Below the pieces are notes generated by a model. It had not been told where the DNA came from and ran no database searches. It saw nothing but the letters and a program-made list of their open reading frames with translations. The position numbers and the translations under genes were made by a program. From NCBI RefSeq assembly GCF_030708455.1, contig NZ_JAUYWF010000001.1, positions 342,989 to 406,988 on the forward strand: a DNA stretch of 64,000 nucleotides, written 5' to 3'. The stretch is from Halomonas sp. SSL-5 (GTDB lineage: Bacteria > Pseudomonadota > Gammaproteobacteria > Pseudomonadales > Halomonadaceae). Shown here one piece after another: positions 46,516 to 55,973 of this stretch; positions within the stretch are counted from its first letter, which is position 1, and each line of letters starts with the position of its first letter.

Positions 46516-47230
46516 GAATGCTACCTCTCGCAAGGATACGACGCCGATTCTACACGCCGAGCGGCTGAGCAAGCAGGTTATCAGCGGCGAGCGACGGCTC
46601 ACCATTCTGAGTGACCTGGCGATCTCGGTGTTCCCCGGCGAGACGGTGGCGATCCTCGGCCAGAGCGGCGCCGGCAAGTCGACCCTGCTGGGGCTGCTGG
46701 CCGGGCTCGATCTGCCCACCGACGGCGACCTCGAGATGTTCGGCCATCGGCTCGCCGATCTCGACGAGGATGGTCGGGCGCGGCTGCGCGCCGGCCGCGT
46801 CGGCTTCGTGTTCCAGAACTTCCAGCTGCTGCCGACCCTCACCGCCCTGGAGAACGTGCTGCTGCCGCTGGAGCTCTCGCCGCGCTCCGACAGCGAGCAG
46901 CAGGCGCGGGAGTGGCTCACGCGGGTGGGCCTGAGCGAGCGCCTCGACCACCTGCCCAAGCAGCTCTCCGGCGGCGAGCAGCAGCGCGTGGCCCTGGCGC
47001 GGGCCTTCGTTACCGGCGCCGAGCTGGTGTTCGCCGACGAGCCCACCGGCAACCTCGACCCCGACACCGGCGAGCGCATCATCGACGCCCTGTTCTCGCT
47101 CAACCGCGAGGCGGGCACCACCCTGGTGCTGGTCACCCACGACCACGCCCTGGCGCGGCGCTGCGACCGCTGCCTGCGCCTGGCGCATGGCCGCCTGGAG
47201 GAGCTGCATCTCGACGAGGTGAGCGCATGA
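46514..47230 (+). CDS. ybbA: ABC transporter ATP-binding protein, YbbA/LolD-like
   Basis: A 238-residue ATPase with Walker A G-Q-S-G-A-G-K-S-T, signature L-S-G-G-E-Q-Q-R and Walker B L-V-F-A-D-E-P-T-G-N-L-D. It belongs to the MacB/LolD group that works with FtsX-like permeases. Its stop overlaps ybbP (ATGA). The exact E. coli neighbour arrangement supports the YbbA name; the transported substrate is unknown, and mechanotransmission is possible. Confidence 0.92.
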   Translation: MNATSRKDTTPILHAERLSKQVISGERRLTILSDLAISVFPGETVAILGQSGAGKSTLLGLLAGLDLPTDGDLEMFGHRLADLDEDGRARLRAGRVGFVFQNFQLLPTLTALENVLLPLELSPRSDSEQQAREWLTRVGLSERLDHLPKQLSGGEQQRVALARAFVTGAELVFADEPTGNLDPDTGERIIDALFSLNREAGTTLVLVTHDHALARRCDRCLRLAHGRLEELHLDEVSA

Positions 47231-49821
47231 GCCTCTCGGTCCTGCGCCTGGCGCGCTTCTCGGCCCGGGGGCTCGCCCGTGACCTGCGCGCGCCTGATGT
47301 GCGTGCGCTGTTCGTGGCACTCGCCCTGGCGGTGGCCGCCTCCACCATGATCGGCTTCTTCCTCGACCGCCTGGACCGCGGCCTGAGCCGCCAGGCCAGC
47401 CAGCTGCTGGGCGGCGACCTGGTGCTGGAGCAAGGGCGGCCCTTCGACAGCGAGCTGCGCGCCACCCTCGAGGAGGCGGGCCTGGTACTCAGCGACCAGG
47501 TGGACATGGTCTCCATGGTCAGCCTGGGGGACGCCTTCCAGCCCGCCAGCCTCAAGGTGGTGGATGGGCGCTATCCGCTCTATGGCGGGGTGCACGTCGA
47601 CCTGGGGGAGGGCGTCGAAGTAGTGGCCCGTGGCCCGGCTCCCGGTGAGGTGTGGCTGGCGCCGCGCCTCGCGCTGCTGCTCGAGGCCGAGATCGGCGAC
47701 CGCGTGCGCCTGGGCGAGAGCGAGCTGACGGTCGGCGGCCTGGTGGAGCGCGAACCCGACCAGTCCGCGGGCTTCGGCAGCTTCAACCCGCGGCTGATGA
47801 TGCATCGCGACGACATGCAAGCCACCGAGCTGGTCCAGGATGGCTCCCGGGTGGAGTTCGAGCTGCTGGCCGCCGGGCCGCCGGACATCCTCGACGACCT
47901 GTCGCCCCTGCTGGAGCGCCTGCGTCGCGACGGCGTGGAGGTCCGCGACGTGCGTCGCGACCGCCCCGGACTCGGCAGTGCCCTGGAGCGCGCCGAGCGC
48001 TACCTTAGCCTGGCGGGGCTCGCCGCGGTGCTGCTGGCCGGCGTGGCGGTGGCGATGTCCACCCGACGCTATGTCGACCGCCACCTGGATACCGCCGCGC
48101 TGCTGCGCTGCTTCGGCGCCACCCAGGGCGAGCTGACGCGGTTGTTCGGCCTGCAACTGCTGTGGCTGGCGCTGGCGGCCTCGCTGCTGGGGGCCCTGCT
48201 GGGCCTGGCCGGTCAGGCCGCGCTGCTGGCGCTGCTGACGGCGCTGCTGCCCATGGAGCTTCCGGCCCCGGGCATGCTGCCGCTGTGGCTCGGGGTGTTT
48301 ACCGCCCTGGCGGTGCTGGTGGGCTTCGCCGGGCCGACCCTGCTGCGTCTCAAGCGAGTCAGTGCCCTCAAGGTGCTGCGTCGCGAGCTCGACCCACTGC
48401 CGGCCTCGGCCTGGCTGGTGGTAGCGGTGGCCAGCGGCGTCTTCGGCGGGCTGCTGTGGCTCTACTCCGGCGACCCGGCCCTGGCGCTGGGCCTGCTGCT
48501 GGGAGGCCTGGTGATGCTGGTGGTGCTGTGGGGGCTGGGCTCGCTGCTGCTCGGCGGCGTGCTGCGCCTGGCCGCGCGCCTGCCGCGTGACGGGGCGGAG
48601 GCCGGCGTCACCCAGGCGCTGCGCCTGGGCGGTGCCCAGCTGGCGCGCCGGCGCACCGCCAGCCTCGGCCAGCTGCTGGCCTTCGCCGTGACCTTCTTCG
48701 CCATGGCGATGATCGCCCTGGTACGCGGCGACCTGCTCTCTACCTGGGAGGCGCAGCTCCCCGCCGACACCCCCAACTTCTTTGCCATCAATATCCAGCC
48801 CCACGAGCGCGAGGCCTTCGAGGCCTCGCTCAGCGGTGCCGCCGATGCGCGCAGCGCCCTCTACCCCATGGTGCGTGGGCGCATCACCGCCATCAACGGC
48901 ATGGATCCGCGCGAGGCGGTGCCTCCGGAGGCCAGCGGCGACAACGCCCTGCGCCGCGAGCTCAACCTCACCTGGCGCGAGACGCTGCCCGAGGGCAACC
49001 GCCTGGTGGCGGGAGAGTGGTTCGGTGCGGCACAGGGTGCCGAATCCGGCGGCTGGTTCGACGAGGTAGCCGCCGAGCCCGACACGCCACCCGATGCCGA
49101 GCGGGTGCCGATCTCCATGGAGGACGGCCTGGCCGAGCGCTTCGGTCTGGCCCTGGGCGACACCCTGACCTTCACCATCGGCGCCGCCGATGTAGTCGGC
49201 GAGGTGACCAGCCTGCGCGACCTCGACTGGGACAGCTTCCGTCCCAACTTCTACGTCATCTTCCCGCCCGGCGTGCTGGAACGCTTCGGCCACAGCTATA
49301 TCACCGCCTTCCATCTCGACGATGCGGAGCGCGAGGTGCAGCGCAACCTGGTGCGCGATTTCCCCGGCGTCACCCTGCTCAATGTCGACGCCATCCTCGC
49401 CCAGGTGCGCGACCTGCTGACACGGGTGACTCGTGCCGTGGAGGTGGTGCTGGCCTTCGTGCTGCTGGCCGGCGTCAGCGTGCTGTATGCGGCGCTCACC
49501 GCCAGCCTTCCGGTGCGCGCCCACGAGAGCGGCCTGCTGCGGGTCTTCGGCGCCGGCAACCGCCTGCTCTCCCGGGTGCAGGGCGCCGAGTTCGCCATCC
49601 TCGGCCTGGCCAGCGGCCTGATGGGGGCATTGCTCGCCGAGCTGGCCAGTGCCGCGCTCTACCTGGCCTGGCTCGACCTGACCCCGCGCCTGCACCCGTG
49701 GCTATGGCTGGCGCTGCCGCTGGGCGGGGCGCTGGCGATCGGCGCCATCGGCCACCTGCTCTCCCGGAACCTGCGCCGCCAGGCCCCGGCGACGAGCCTG
49801 GGCCTGCTCGGCGAGACCTGA
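47227..49821 (+). CDS. ybbP: FtsX-like ABC permease YbbP
   Basis: An 864-residue inner-membrane protein with ten predicted helices: one near the N-terminus, two FtsX domains and a pair between, plus large periplasmic MacB-like portions (for example S-R-Q-A-S-Q-L-L-G-G-D-L-V-L-E). The start at 47227 overlaps ybbA. The E. coli homologue is about 800 residues. Together with YbbA it forms a type VII ABC complex of unknown cargo, next to the tesA lipase. Confidence 0.92.
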   Translation: MSLSVLRLARFSARGLARDLRAPDVRALFVALALAVAASTMIGFFLDRLDRGLSRQASQLLGGDLVLEQGRPFDSELRATLEEAGLVLSDQVDMVSMVSLGDAFQPASLKVVDGRYPLYGGVHVDLGEGVEVVARGPAPGEVWLAPRLALLLEAEIGDRVRLGESELTVGGLVEREPDQSAGFGSFNPRLMMHRDDMQATELVQDGSRVEFELLAAGPPDILDDLSPLLERLRRDGVEVRDVRRDRPGLGSALERAERYLSLAGLAAVLLAGVAVAMSTRRYVDRHLDTAALLRCFGATQGELTRLFGLQLLWLALAASLLGALLGLAGQAALLALLTALLPMELPAPGMLPLWLGVFTALAVLVGFAGPTLLRLKRVSALKVLRRELDPLPASAWLVVAVASGVFGGLLWLYSGDPALALGLLLGGLVMLVVLWGLGSLLLGGVLRLAARLPRDGAEAGVTQALRLGGAQLARRRTASLGQLLAFAVTFFAMAMIALVRGDLLSTWEAQLPADTPNFFAINIQPHEREAFEASLSGAADARSALYPMVRGRITAINGMDPREAVPPEASGDNALRRELNLTWRETLPEGNRLVAGEWFGAAQGAESGGWFDEVAAEPDTPPDAERVPISMEDGLAERFGLALGDTLTFTIGAADVVGEVTSLRDLDWDSFRPNFYVIFPPGVLERFGHSYITAFHLDDAEREVQRNLVRDFPGVTLLNVDAILAQVRDLLTRVTRAVEVVLAFVLLAGVSVLYAALTASLPVRAHESGLLRVFGAGNRLLSRVQGAEFAILGLASGLMGALLAELASAALYLAWLDLTPRLHPWLWLALPLGGALAIGAIGHLLSRNLRRQAPATSLGLLGET

Positions 49822-49831
49822 GGAGAACGGC

Positions 49832-49849
49832 ATGCAGAGCAAGACATGA
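49832..49849 (+). CDS. 5-codon mini-ORF before pap
   Basis: ATG 49832 sits behind GAGGAG and reads M-Q-S-K-T then TGA, which overlaps the pap start (ATGA). The pap ATG has no ribosome site of its own and no other in-frame start, so ribosomes may reach it by this relay. Confidence 0.35.
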   Translation: MQSKT

Positions 49850-51273
49850 AACAGGACACCCTGCGCTACCGGCTGCTGGATGCCCAGCTCGAACTGGCCC
49901 GCCGCGGTGACCGCGCGGTGGTGATGCTGCTGACCGGCCATGCGGTGACCCACAAGGGCCAGCTGGTCAATCGCCTCAACCACTGGCTCGACAACCGCCA
50001 TACCGAGGTGCACGCCCTCGCGCTCAGCGGCGAGGAGCAGGCCCGGCCCTACTGGTGGCGCTACTGGCGGCGGGTGCCGGAGCGCGGGCGGGTCGGCATC
50101 TTCATCCACGGCTGGCATGGCGACGCGCTGTTCGCCCGCGCCGAGCGGCGGCTCTCCGCCGGCGCCTTCGAGGATCGCCTGGCCAGGATCCGCGAGTTCG
50201 AGGCCGAGCTCGCCGCCGAAGGGGTGGTGCTGATCAAGCTGTGGATGGATATCGGCCGCCACGCCCAGCGTGAGCGCCTGCAGGCACTGCAGGCCGATCC
50301 GGCGCATGCCTGGCAGGTGGGCCCGGTGGAGTGGCAGCGCCACGTCCAGCATGCCGCCATCCAGGCACTGGGCCGGCGCCTGCGTGACGCTACCCAGGCC
50401 CCCCATGCCCCCTGGCAACGGCTGGCGCTGCGCGCCCCGGACGACCAGCTGCCGCGGGTGGGCGAGGCGCTGCTGAGCGCCCTCGAGGCGCCTGGTGCCT
50501 CAGCGCCGCCGATAGTGTCCGCGTCGCTGGCGGCCCTGCCCGATGCCCCCGCGCTGCGCCTTGCCGACCCCGAAGTGGCGGAGAAGCTCGCCAAGTCCCG
50601 CTACCGCGAACGCCTGGCCGAGGCCCAGGCGCGGCTGGCGATCAACGCGCGGGAGGTCGCCCGGCGCCGCCTGCCGGTGGTCATCGTCTTCGAGGGGCTG
50701 GATGCGGCGGGCAAGGGCGGCAGCATCCACCGCCTGACCGCGGCGCTGGATGCGCGTCAGTACCGCGTGCATCGCATCGCCGCGCCCAGCGATGAGGAGC
50801 GCCTGCGCCCCTGGGCCTGGCGCTTCTGGCGACGCCTGCCCGCCGATGGGCGCATCGCCATCTTCGATCGCAGCTGGTACGGCCGCGTGCTGGTGGAGCG
50901 AGTCGAGGCGCTCGCCAGGCCCGAGGAGTGGCGGCGCGGCTTCGCCGAGATCCGTCAGTTCGAGCAGCAGCTGCTCGAGCACGGCGGGGTGGTGATCAAG
51001 CTGTTTCTCGCCATCAGCAAGCAGGAGCAGCTGCGCCGCTTCGAGGCCCGCGCCGCTACACCCCACAAGCGTCACAAGCTGACCGACGAGGACTGGCGCA
51101 ATCGCGAGCGCTGGGACGACTATCGGCTGGCCATCGACGAGATGTTCGCCGCCACCCACCGCCACGGCGCCGAATGGACGCTGGTCGGCTGCGATGACAA
51201 GCGTCGCGCCCGGCTGACGGTCATCGATACGGTCAATGCCCACCTCGAGGCACGCCTGCAGTCCTCCCACTAG
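49846..51273 (+). CDS. pap: Polyphosphate:AMP phosphotransferase (two-domain PPK2)
   Basis: A 475-residue PPK2 with two fused domains. The C-terminal one has full Walker A G-L-D-A-A-G-K-G-G (284-292) and lid motif F-D-R-S-W-Y-G-R-V-L-V-E-R. The N-terminal copy is degenerate (L-L-T-G-H-A-V-T-H-K-G-Q and F-I-H-G-W-H-G-D), as in known class II Pap enzymes where only the C-terminal domain is catalytic. It phosphorylates AMP to ADP with polyphosphate. In-frame stop at 49819 leaves ATG 49846 as the only start. Confidence 0.9.
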   Translation: MKQDTLRYRLLDAQLELARRGDRAVVMLLTGHAVTHKGQLVNRLNHWLDNRHTEVHALALSGEEQARPYWWRYWRRVPERGRVGIFIHGWHGDALFARAERRLSAGAFEDRLARIREFEAELAAEGVVLIKLWMDIGRHAQRERLQALQADPAHAWQVGPVEWQRHVQHAAIQALGRRLRDATQAPHAPWQRLALRAPDDQLPRVGEALLSALEAPGASAPPIVSASLAALPDAPALRLADPEVAEKLAKSRYRERLAEAQARLAINAREVARRRLPVVIVFEGLDAAGKGGSIHRLTAALDARQYRVHRIAAPSDEERLRPWAWRFWRRLPADGRIAIFDRSWYGRVLVERVEALARPEEWRRGFAEIRQFEQQLLEHGGVVIKLFLAISKQEQLRRFEARAATPHKRHKLTDEDWRNRERWDDYRLAIDEMFAATHRHGAEWTLVGCDDKRRARLTVIDTVNAHLEARLQSSH

Positions 51274-51295
51274 GCTAGACTGCTGCCAGACCCCA

Positions 51296-51334
51296 CGATC
51301 ACACAGCTCGATCACACAGCTCGATCACACACGG
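51296..51334. repeat. 13-bp tandem repeat before an exported-protein gene
   Basis: CGATCACACAGCT occurs twice in tandem (51296, 51309) and a third copy diverges at its end (51322), directly before the GGAGG ribosome site. Confidence 0.8.
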
Positions 51335-51344
51335 AGGTGACCCC

Positions 51345-52505
51345 ATGCGTTTCCCGAATCCTGTCCTGTCGCGCCGGGCGCTGCCCCTGGCGCTTGCCCT
51401 GCTGGCCAGCGCCCCGGCAGCCGCCGATGTCGAGCGTCTCGAGAGCGACCTGCGCGCCCTGGTCGGCGAGCGCGGCGAGCTGGTCATCGGCGACCTTTCC
51501 ACCTCGCTGCTGGGTGGCGAGCCCCGCGCCGAAGACCTGCGCTTCGCGAGCCACGACGGCGAGACGCTGTGGATCGACCGCTACGTGGTGAAGGGGGACT
51601 ACGCGCGCCCGGACAGCGTCACGCTGGAGGGCATCCGTGTGGCGGGGATCCGCCTGGAGGACGCCCCGCAGGAACTGGAGGGCTCCCTGACGCTGGGCGT
51701 CGGGCGCATCGTGCTGGATGATCCCGGCAGCGCCGTGCCGCCCCGCGACGACGAGGCGCTGGCGGAGGAGTGGCTCGATGTGATGACCCTCACTGAGCTC
51801 AGCCTGGAGCACCCCGAGGGGATGCTCGCCTCCCTGGCCAGTCTCGACCTGGATGGCGACTTCGAGGACGGCGAGGGCGGGCTTGCCCTCGAGGCCCTGG
51901 CGGTCGACCTGGACCGCCTGATCACGCTCTCCCCCGAGGAGGAGCGCACCCGCCTGCGCATGGCCAGCAACGTGCTGACCGACGGTAGCGGCCAGTTGCG
52001 CCTGGATGCCGACTTCGATGCCCGCTGGGAGCCCGAGGGCGAGCAGACAGGAAGGCTGTTCAGTGACGGTGAGCTGACCCTGCGCGATGCCCTGGTCATG
52101 GCGATCGACCTGGAGAGCCTGCTGGCCCTGCCCGAAGGAGCGGAGGTCGCCACGCTTCTGGCCGACGGGACGCTGCTGGAGGAGGCCGCCCTGGGTGGCG
52201 GCCGGTTCGAGCTGCGCCTCGCCGAGCGCGGGCTCTTCGCCCGTCTGGCGACCCTGGGCGCGGCCATGGAGGGCATCAGCGAGGCCCAGTATCTCGAGCA
52301 GGCGCGTACCCAGGCCGAGGGCTTCGGGATGATGTTCGGCCCACAGGTGCGTGAGCTGTTCAACGGCCTGGTCGACCTCATGGCCGGCGGTGCCGAAGAG
52401 CTTTTGGTCACCCTCGACCTTCCCGCCGAGGAGCGTCTCGAAAGCTTCGCCGACGACCCCCTGGCACTGCCCGAGCGGTTCGCCATGCAGGTGGAGACAC
52501 GCTGA
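51345..52505 (+). CDS. Exported protein of unknown function
   Basis: A 386-residue protein with a signal peptide (hydrophobic 12-22, cleavage after A-A-A near 27). The mature part is very acidic, with alternating beta-type segments (for example L-E-G-S-L-T-L-G-V-G-R-I-V-L). It has no cysteine at the cleavage site and no membrane helix. A GGAGG precedes the ATG. It is not recognised; the overall look is of periplasmic DUF945- or AsmA-like beta proteins, but similarity is not enough for a name. Confidence 0.75.
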   Translation: MRFPNPVLSRRALPLALALLASAPAAADVERLESDLRALVGERGELVIGDLSTSLLGGEPRAEDLRFASHDGETLWIDRYVVKGDYARPDSVTLEGIRVAGIRLEDAPQELEGSLTLGVGRIVLDDPGSAVPPRDDEALAEEWLDVMTLTELSLEHPEGMLASLASLDLDGDFEDGEGGLALEALAVDLDRLITLSPEEERTRLRMASNVLTDGSGQLRLDADFDARWEPEGEQTGRLFSDGELTLRDALVMAIDLESLLALPEGAEVATLLADGTLLEEAALGGGRFELRLAERGLFARLATLGAAMEGISEAQYLEQARTQAEGFGMMFGPQVRELFNGLVDLMAGGAEELLVTLDLPAEERLESFADDPLALPERFAMQVETR

Positions 52506-52574
52506 GCCCGGCACCCTGCCGCGAAGATGAGCGCGCAGCGGGTGGCGGTGACGCCGATTCATGTTACAGGTCAT

Positions 52575-52603
52575 GTGAAAGGTACATGGGGCTGGGGTAT
52601 CAT
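52575..52603 (+). promoter_or_regulatory. glyA promoter
   Basis: GTGAAA (52575-52580) and TATCAT (52598-52603) with 17-bp spacing lie 43 bp before glyA. Confidence 0.55.
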
Positions 52604-52645
52604 GCCGGGACCTACCTTACTCCCGTGATATGAGGTTTTCTGCCG

Positions 52646-53911
52646 ATGTTCAGCCGTGACATGACGATTGCCGGTTTCGATGATGCCCTCCTGGATGCCA
52701 TGCAGAAGGAAGTGCAGCGCCAGGAGGCCCATATCGAGCTGATCGCTTCCGAGAACTACGCCAGCCCCCGGGTGATGGAGGCTCAGGGCAGCCAGCTGAC
52801 CAACAAGTATGCGGAAGGCTATCCCGGCAAGCGCTACTACGGCGGCTGCGAATACGTCGATGTCGTCGAGCAACTGGCCATCGACTACGCCAAGCAGCTG
52901 TTCGGGGCCACCTACGCCAACGTCCAGCCCCACTCCGGCTCCCAGGCCAATGGCGCCGTCTTCCAGGCCCTGATCAAGCCCGGCGACACCGTACTCGGCA
53001 TGAGCCTGGATGCCGGCGGCCACCTGACCCACGGTGCCAAGCCCAACTTCTCCGGCAAGCACTACAATGCGGTGCAGTACGGTATCGACGAGGCCGGCCG
53101 CATCGATTACGAGGAAGTCGCCAAGCTGGCCCGTGAGCACCGGCCGAAGATGATCATCGCCGGCTTCTCCGCCTACTCCCAGATCATCGACTGGGCCAAG
53201 TTCCGCGAGATCGCCGACGAGGTGGGCGCCTACCTGCTGGTCGACATGGCCCATGTGGCCGGCCTGGTGGCCGCCGGCGTCTACCCGACCCCGCTGCCCC
53301 ACGCCCACGTGGTGACCACCACCACCCACAAGACCCTGCGCGGTCCCCGCGGCGGCCTGATCCTCTCCAGCGAGGGCGACGAGGCGATGGAGAAGAAGCT
53401 CCAGTCCGCGGTCTTCCCGGGCAGCCAGGGTGGCCCCCTGGAGCACGTCATCGCCGCCAAGGCGATCTGCTTCAAGGAGGCCATGGCGCCAGAGTTCAAG
53501 GCCTACCAGCAGCAGGTGGTCAAGAATGCCCAGGTGATGGCCAGCGTGTTCATCGAGCGCGGCTTCGATATCGTCTCCGGTGGCACCGAGGACCACCTCT
53601 TCCTGCTCTCGCTGATCAAGCAGGAGTTGACCGGCAAGGATGCGGATGCCGCCCTGGGCCGCGCCCATATCACCGTCAACAAGAACGCCGTGCCCGGCGA
53701 CCCGCAGAGCCCCTTCGTCACCTCCGGCCTGCGCATCGGCACCCCTGCGGTGACCACTCGCGGCTTCGGCGAGGGCGAGTGCCGGGACCTGGCCGGCTGG
53801 ATCTGCGACATCCTCGACGTGATGGCGAAGGGCGACGACTCCACCGCCATCGAGGCCGAGGTCAAGGCCAAGGTCGCCACCGTCTGCACCAAGTTCCCGG
53901 TCTATCGCTGA
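52646..53911 (+). CDS. glyA: Serine hydroxymethyltransferase
   Basis: A 421-residue PLP enzyme interconverting serine and glycine with tetrahydrofolate. The PLP lysine is Lys229 in [14 protein letters not shown], as in E. coli. N-terminal I-E-L-I-A-S-E-N-Y and the H-S-G-S-Q-A-N segment are intact. It is monocistronic with its own promoter and two hairpins after it. Confidence 0.97.
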   Translation: MFSRDMTIAGFDDALLDAMQKEVQRQEAHIELIASENYASPRVMEAQGSQLTNKYAEGYPGKRYYGGCEYVDVVEQLAIDYAKQLFGATYANVQPHSGSQANGAVFQALIKPGDTVLGMSLDAGGHLTHGAKPNFSGKHYNAVQYGIDEAGRIDYEEVAKLAREHRPKMIIAGFSAYSQIIDWAKFREIADEVGAYLLVDMAHVAGLVAAGVYPTPLPHAHVVTTTTHKTLRGPRGGLILSSEGDEAMEKKLQSAVFPGSQGGPLEHVIAAKAICFKEAMAPEFKAYQQQVVKNAQVMASVFIERGFDIVSGGTEDHLFLLSLIKQELTGKDADAALGRAHITVNKNAVPGDPQSPFVTSGLRIGTPAVTTRGFGEGECRDLAGWICDILDVMAKGDDSTAIEAEVKAKVATVCTKFPVYR

Positions 53912-53918
53912 TCGCTGC

Positions 53919-53940
53919 GACGGGCCGCCTGCGGCCCGTC
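53919..53940 (+). terminator. First hairpin after glyA
   Basis: GACGGGCCGC and GCGGCCCGTC form a 10-bp inverted repeat 8 bp after the stop. Confidence 0.6.
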
Positions 53941-53962
53941 TGACGTTCGCGTAATCTCCCGC

Positions 53963-53997
53963 AAGGCCCAGCCAGGTACTCCGCCTGGCTGGGCCTT
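53963..53997 (+). terminator. Second hairpin after glyA
   Basis: AAGGCCCAGCCAGG and CCTGGCTGGGCCTT form a 14-bp perfect stem with a 7-nt loop followed by CTCG. The rest of the gap to 54179 is AT-richer and includes a TTGACA near 54035 without a clear -10. Confidence 0.7.
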
Positions 53998-54179
53998 CTC
54001 GTATCCGAACAACCCAAGCCGTTGAAAATCCTGGTATTGACATATCGTGATTTATTTGTTTGCGGGCCTTCCTGGGCACGGCTACCTTTAGTTACAGCTG
54101 TCAGGTTAAGCAAAGCTGTCTGCTTCATGGTGCATCCCGTCTCATCTCACGCGAGCCCAGGCTCCCCCGGTGAACTCCA

Positions 54180-55973
54180 ATGAACGGCAAAGGCGAAAGA
54201 ACAGACCTGCAACGTGCCTTGCGGTTATGTCGGGAAGCCTTCGCTTCGGTTGGCTTCTTCAGCCTGTTCGTCAACCTGCTGATGCTGGTGCCGGCCATCT
54301 ACATGCTGCAGGTCTACGACCGGGTCCTCTCGACCCGCAGTCCCGACACCCTGCTGGTACTCACCGGGGTGGTGGTCTTCCTCTTCGTCATCATGGGTCT
54401 GCTCGAGCTGGTGCGCTCGCGCATCCTGGTGCGTGCCGGTAACCGCCTCGACACCCTGCTCAGCGACCGGCTCTACCGCGCCATGTTCCGGCGCAGCCTG
54501 GCCAGCGAGGGCGGCGGGTCGGCCCAGCCCCTCGACGACCTCGCCAACCTGCGCCAGTTCTTCTCCGGCAACGGCCTGCTGGCCATCTTCGACATGCCCT
54601 GGGTGCCCGTCTTCCTGGCGGTGCTGTTCCTCTTCCACCCCTGGCTGGGGGTCTTCGCCACCGCCTCCGGCCTGCTGTTGTTGGTGCTGGCGCTGGCCAA
54701 CGAGAAGGCCACCCAGCCGCTGCTGAGCGAGGCGCAGGGCGAGAAGATCAAGGCTCGCGAGCAGCTGGTGGCCAACCTGCGCAACGCCGAGGTGCTGCAT
54801 GCCATGGGCATGCTGCCGGGCCTCATGGCACGCTGGTCAACCCGCCACCAGCGCCACCTGGCGGGCACGTCCCGAGCCAGCGACCGCTCGGGCACCCTGA
54901 CCAATCTCTCCCGCGTGCTGCGCCTGCTGGCCCAGTCCCTCATCCTGGGCCTGGGCGCCTGGCTGGTGCTGCGTGGTGAGCTGACGCCAGGCATGATGAT
55001 CGCAGGCTCCATCATCATGGGGCGGGCGCTGGCCCCCATCGACCGCATGATCGGCTCCTGGAAGAGTTTCGTCTCGGCGCGTGGTGCGTACGATCGCCTG
55101 GACAGCTTGCTCAGGAAGATCCCCGACGACCAGGAGCGGATGTCGCTGCCGGCGCCGCGGGGCGAGATGGTGGTGGAGGGCGTGGCCGCGGCGCCTCCCG
55201 GCAGTCGCACGCCGACCCTGCGCGGCATCCAGCTGGCGGTGGCGCCCGGCGAGCATATCGGCATCATCGGCCCCAGCGCCGCCGGCAAGTCGTCGCTTGC
55301 CCGGGTGCTGCTCGGCATCTGGCCGCCGCTGGTCGGCACCGCCCGTCTCGACGGCGCCGACATCGCGCTGTGGAACCGCGACGAGCTCGGCCCCCACGTC
55401 GGCTACCTGCCCCAGGACATCGAGCTCTTCGAGGGCAGCGTGGCCGAGAACATCGCTCGCTTCGGCGAGGTAGAGACCGAGGCCGTGGTGGTCGCCGCGC
55501 GCAAGGCCGGGGTGCACGAGATGGTGCTGGCCCTGCCCGAGGGCTACGACACCCTGATCGGCCCCGGCGGTGCCGGCCTCTCCGGCGGCCAGCGCCAGCG
55601 CATCGCCCTGGCTCGTGCGCTCTACGGCAACCCGGTGCTGGTGGTGCTCGATGAGCCCAACGCCAGCCTCGACGACCGCGGCGAATACGCCCTGCGCGCC
55701 GCTCTCGCCACCCTCAAGCGCGAGGGGGTCACGCTGTTCGTGATCAGCCACCGCACCCACCTGCTCAAGGGCATGGACAAGCTGTTGATGCTGCGCGACG
55801 GCCAGATCCAGATGTTCGCACCTACCGCCGAGGTGATCGCCAGCCTCGCCGGCAAGACGAGTCCCATGCCCGCCGCGAATGCCGCCAAGGTGGTGCGGGG
55901 GCGCATGGCGGCGGTGGCCCCGGGCCAGGCGCCCTCGGCACCGTCTGCTCCGGTAGGAGGAGAAACGCCATGA
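54180..55973 (+). CDS. Type I secretion ABC transporter (PrtD/HasD type)
   Basis: A 597-residue exporter: an ABC membrane domain (about 25-300) with six helices, then an ATPase domain with Walker A G-P-S-A-A-G-K-S-S, signature L-S-G-G-Q-R-Q-R and Walker B V-L-V-V-L-D-E-P-N-A-S-L-D. It lacks an N-terminal C39 or C39-like domain, so it is the PrtD class that exports proteins with uncleaved C-terminal signals. It forms an operon with the adaptor and a CsgD-like regulator, immediately before adhesin genes. No TolC-type gene is present. Confidence 0.93.
   Translation: MNGKGERTDLQRALRLCREAFASVGFFSLFVNLLMLVPAIYMLQVYDRVLSTRSPDTLLVLTGVVVFLFVIMGLLELVRSRILVRAGNRLDTLLSDRLYRAMFRRSLASEGGGSAQPLDDLANLRQFFSGNGLLAIFDMPWVPVFLAVLFLFHPWLGVFATASGLLLLVLALANEKATQPLLSEAQGEKIKAREQLVANLRNAEVLHAMGMLPGLMARWSTRHQRHLAGTSRASDRSGTLTNLSRVLRLLAQSLILGLGAWLVLRGELTPGMMIAGSIIMGRALAPIDRMIGSWKSFVSARGAYDRLDSLLRKIPDDQERMSLPAPRGEMVVEGVAAAPPGSRTPTLRGIQLAVAPGEHIGIIGPSAAGKSSLARVLLGIWPPLVGTARLDGADIALWNRDELGPHVGYLPQDIELFEGSVAENIARFGEVETEAVVVAARKAGVHEMVLALPEGYDTLIGPGGAGLSGGQRQRIALARALYGNPVLVVLDEPNASLDDRGEYALRAALATLKREGVTLFVISHRTHLLKGMDKLLMLRDGQIQMFAPTAEVIASLAGKTSPMPAANAAKVVRGRMAAVAPGQAPSAPSAPVGGETP

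Noticed and set aside
45844..49695. A 1283-codon minus-strand frame
   Set aside because: Only the last 223 codons (tesA, from 46515) have family motifs. The remainder is Gln/Gly/Arg-rich shadow of ybbA and ybbP.
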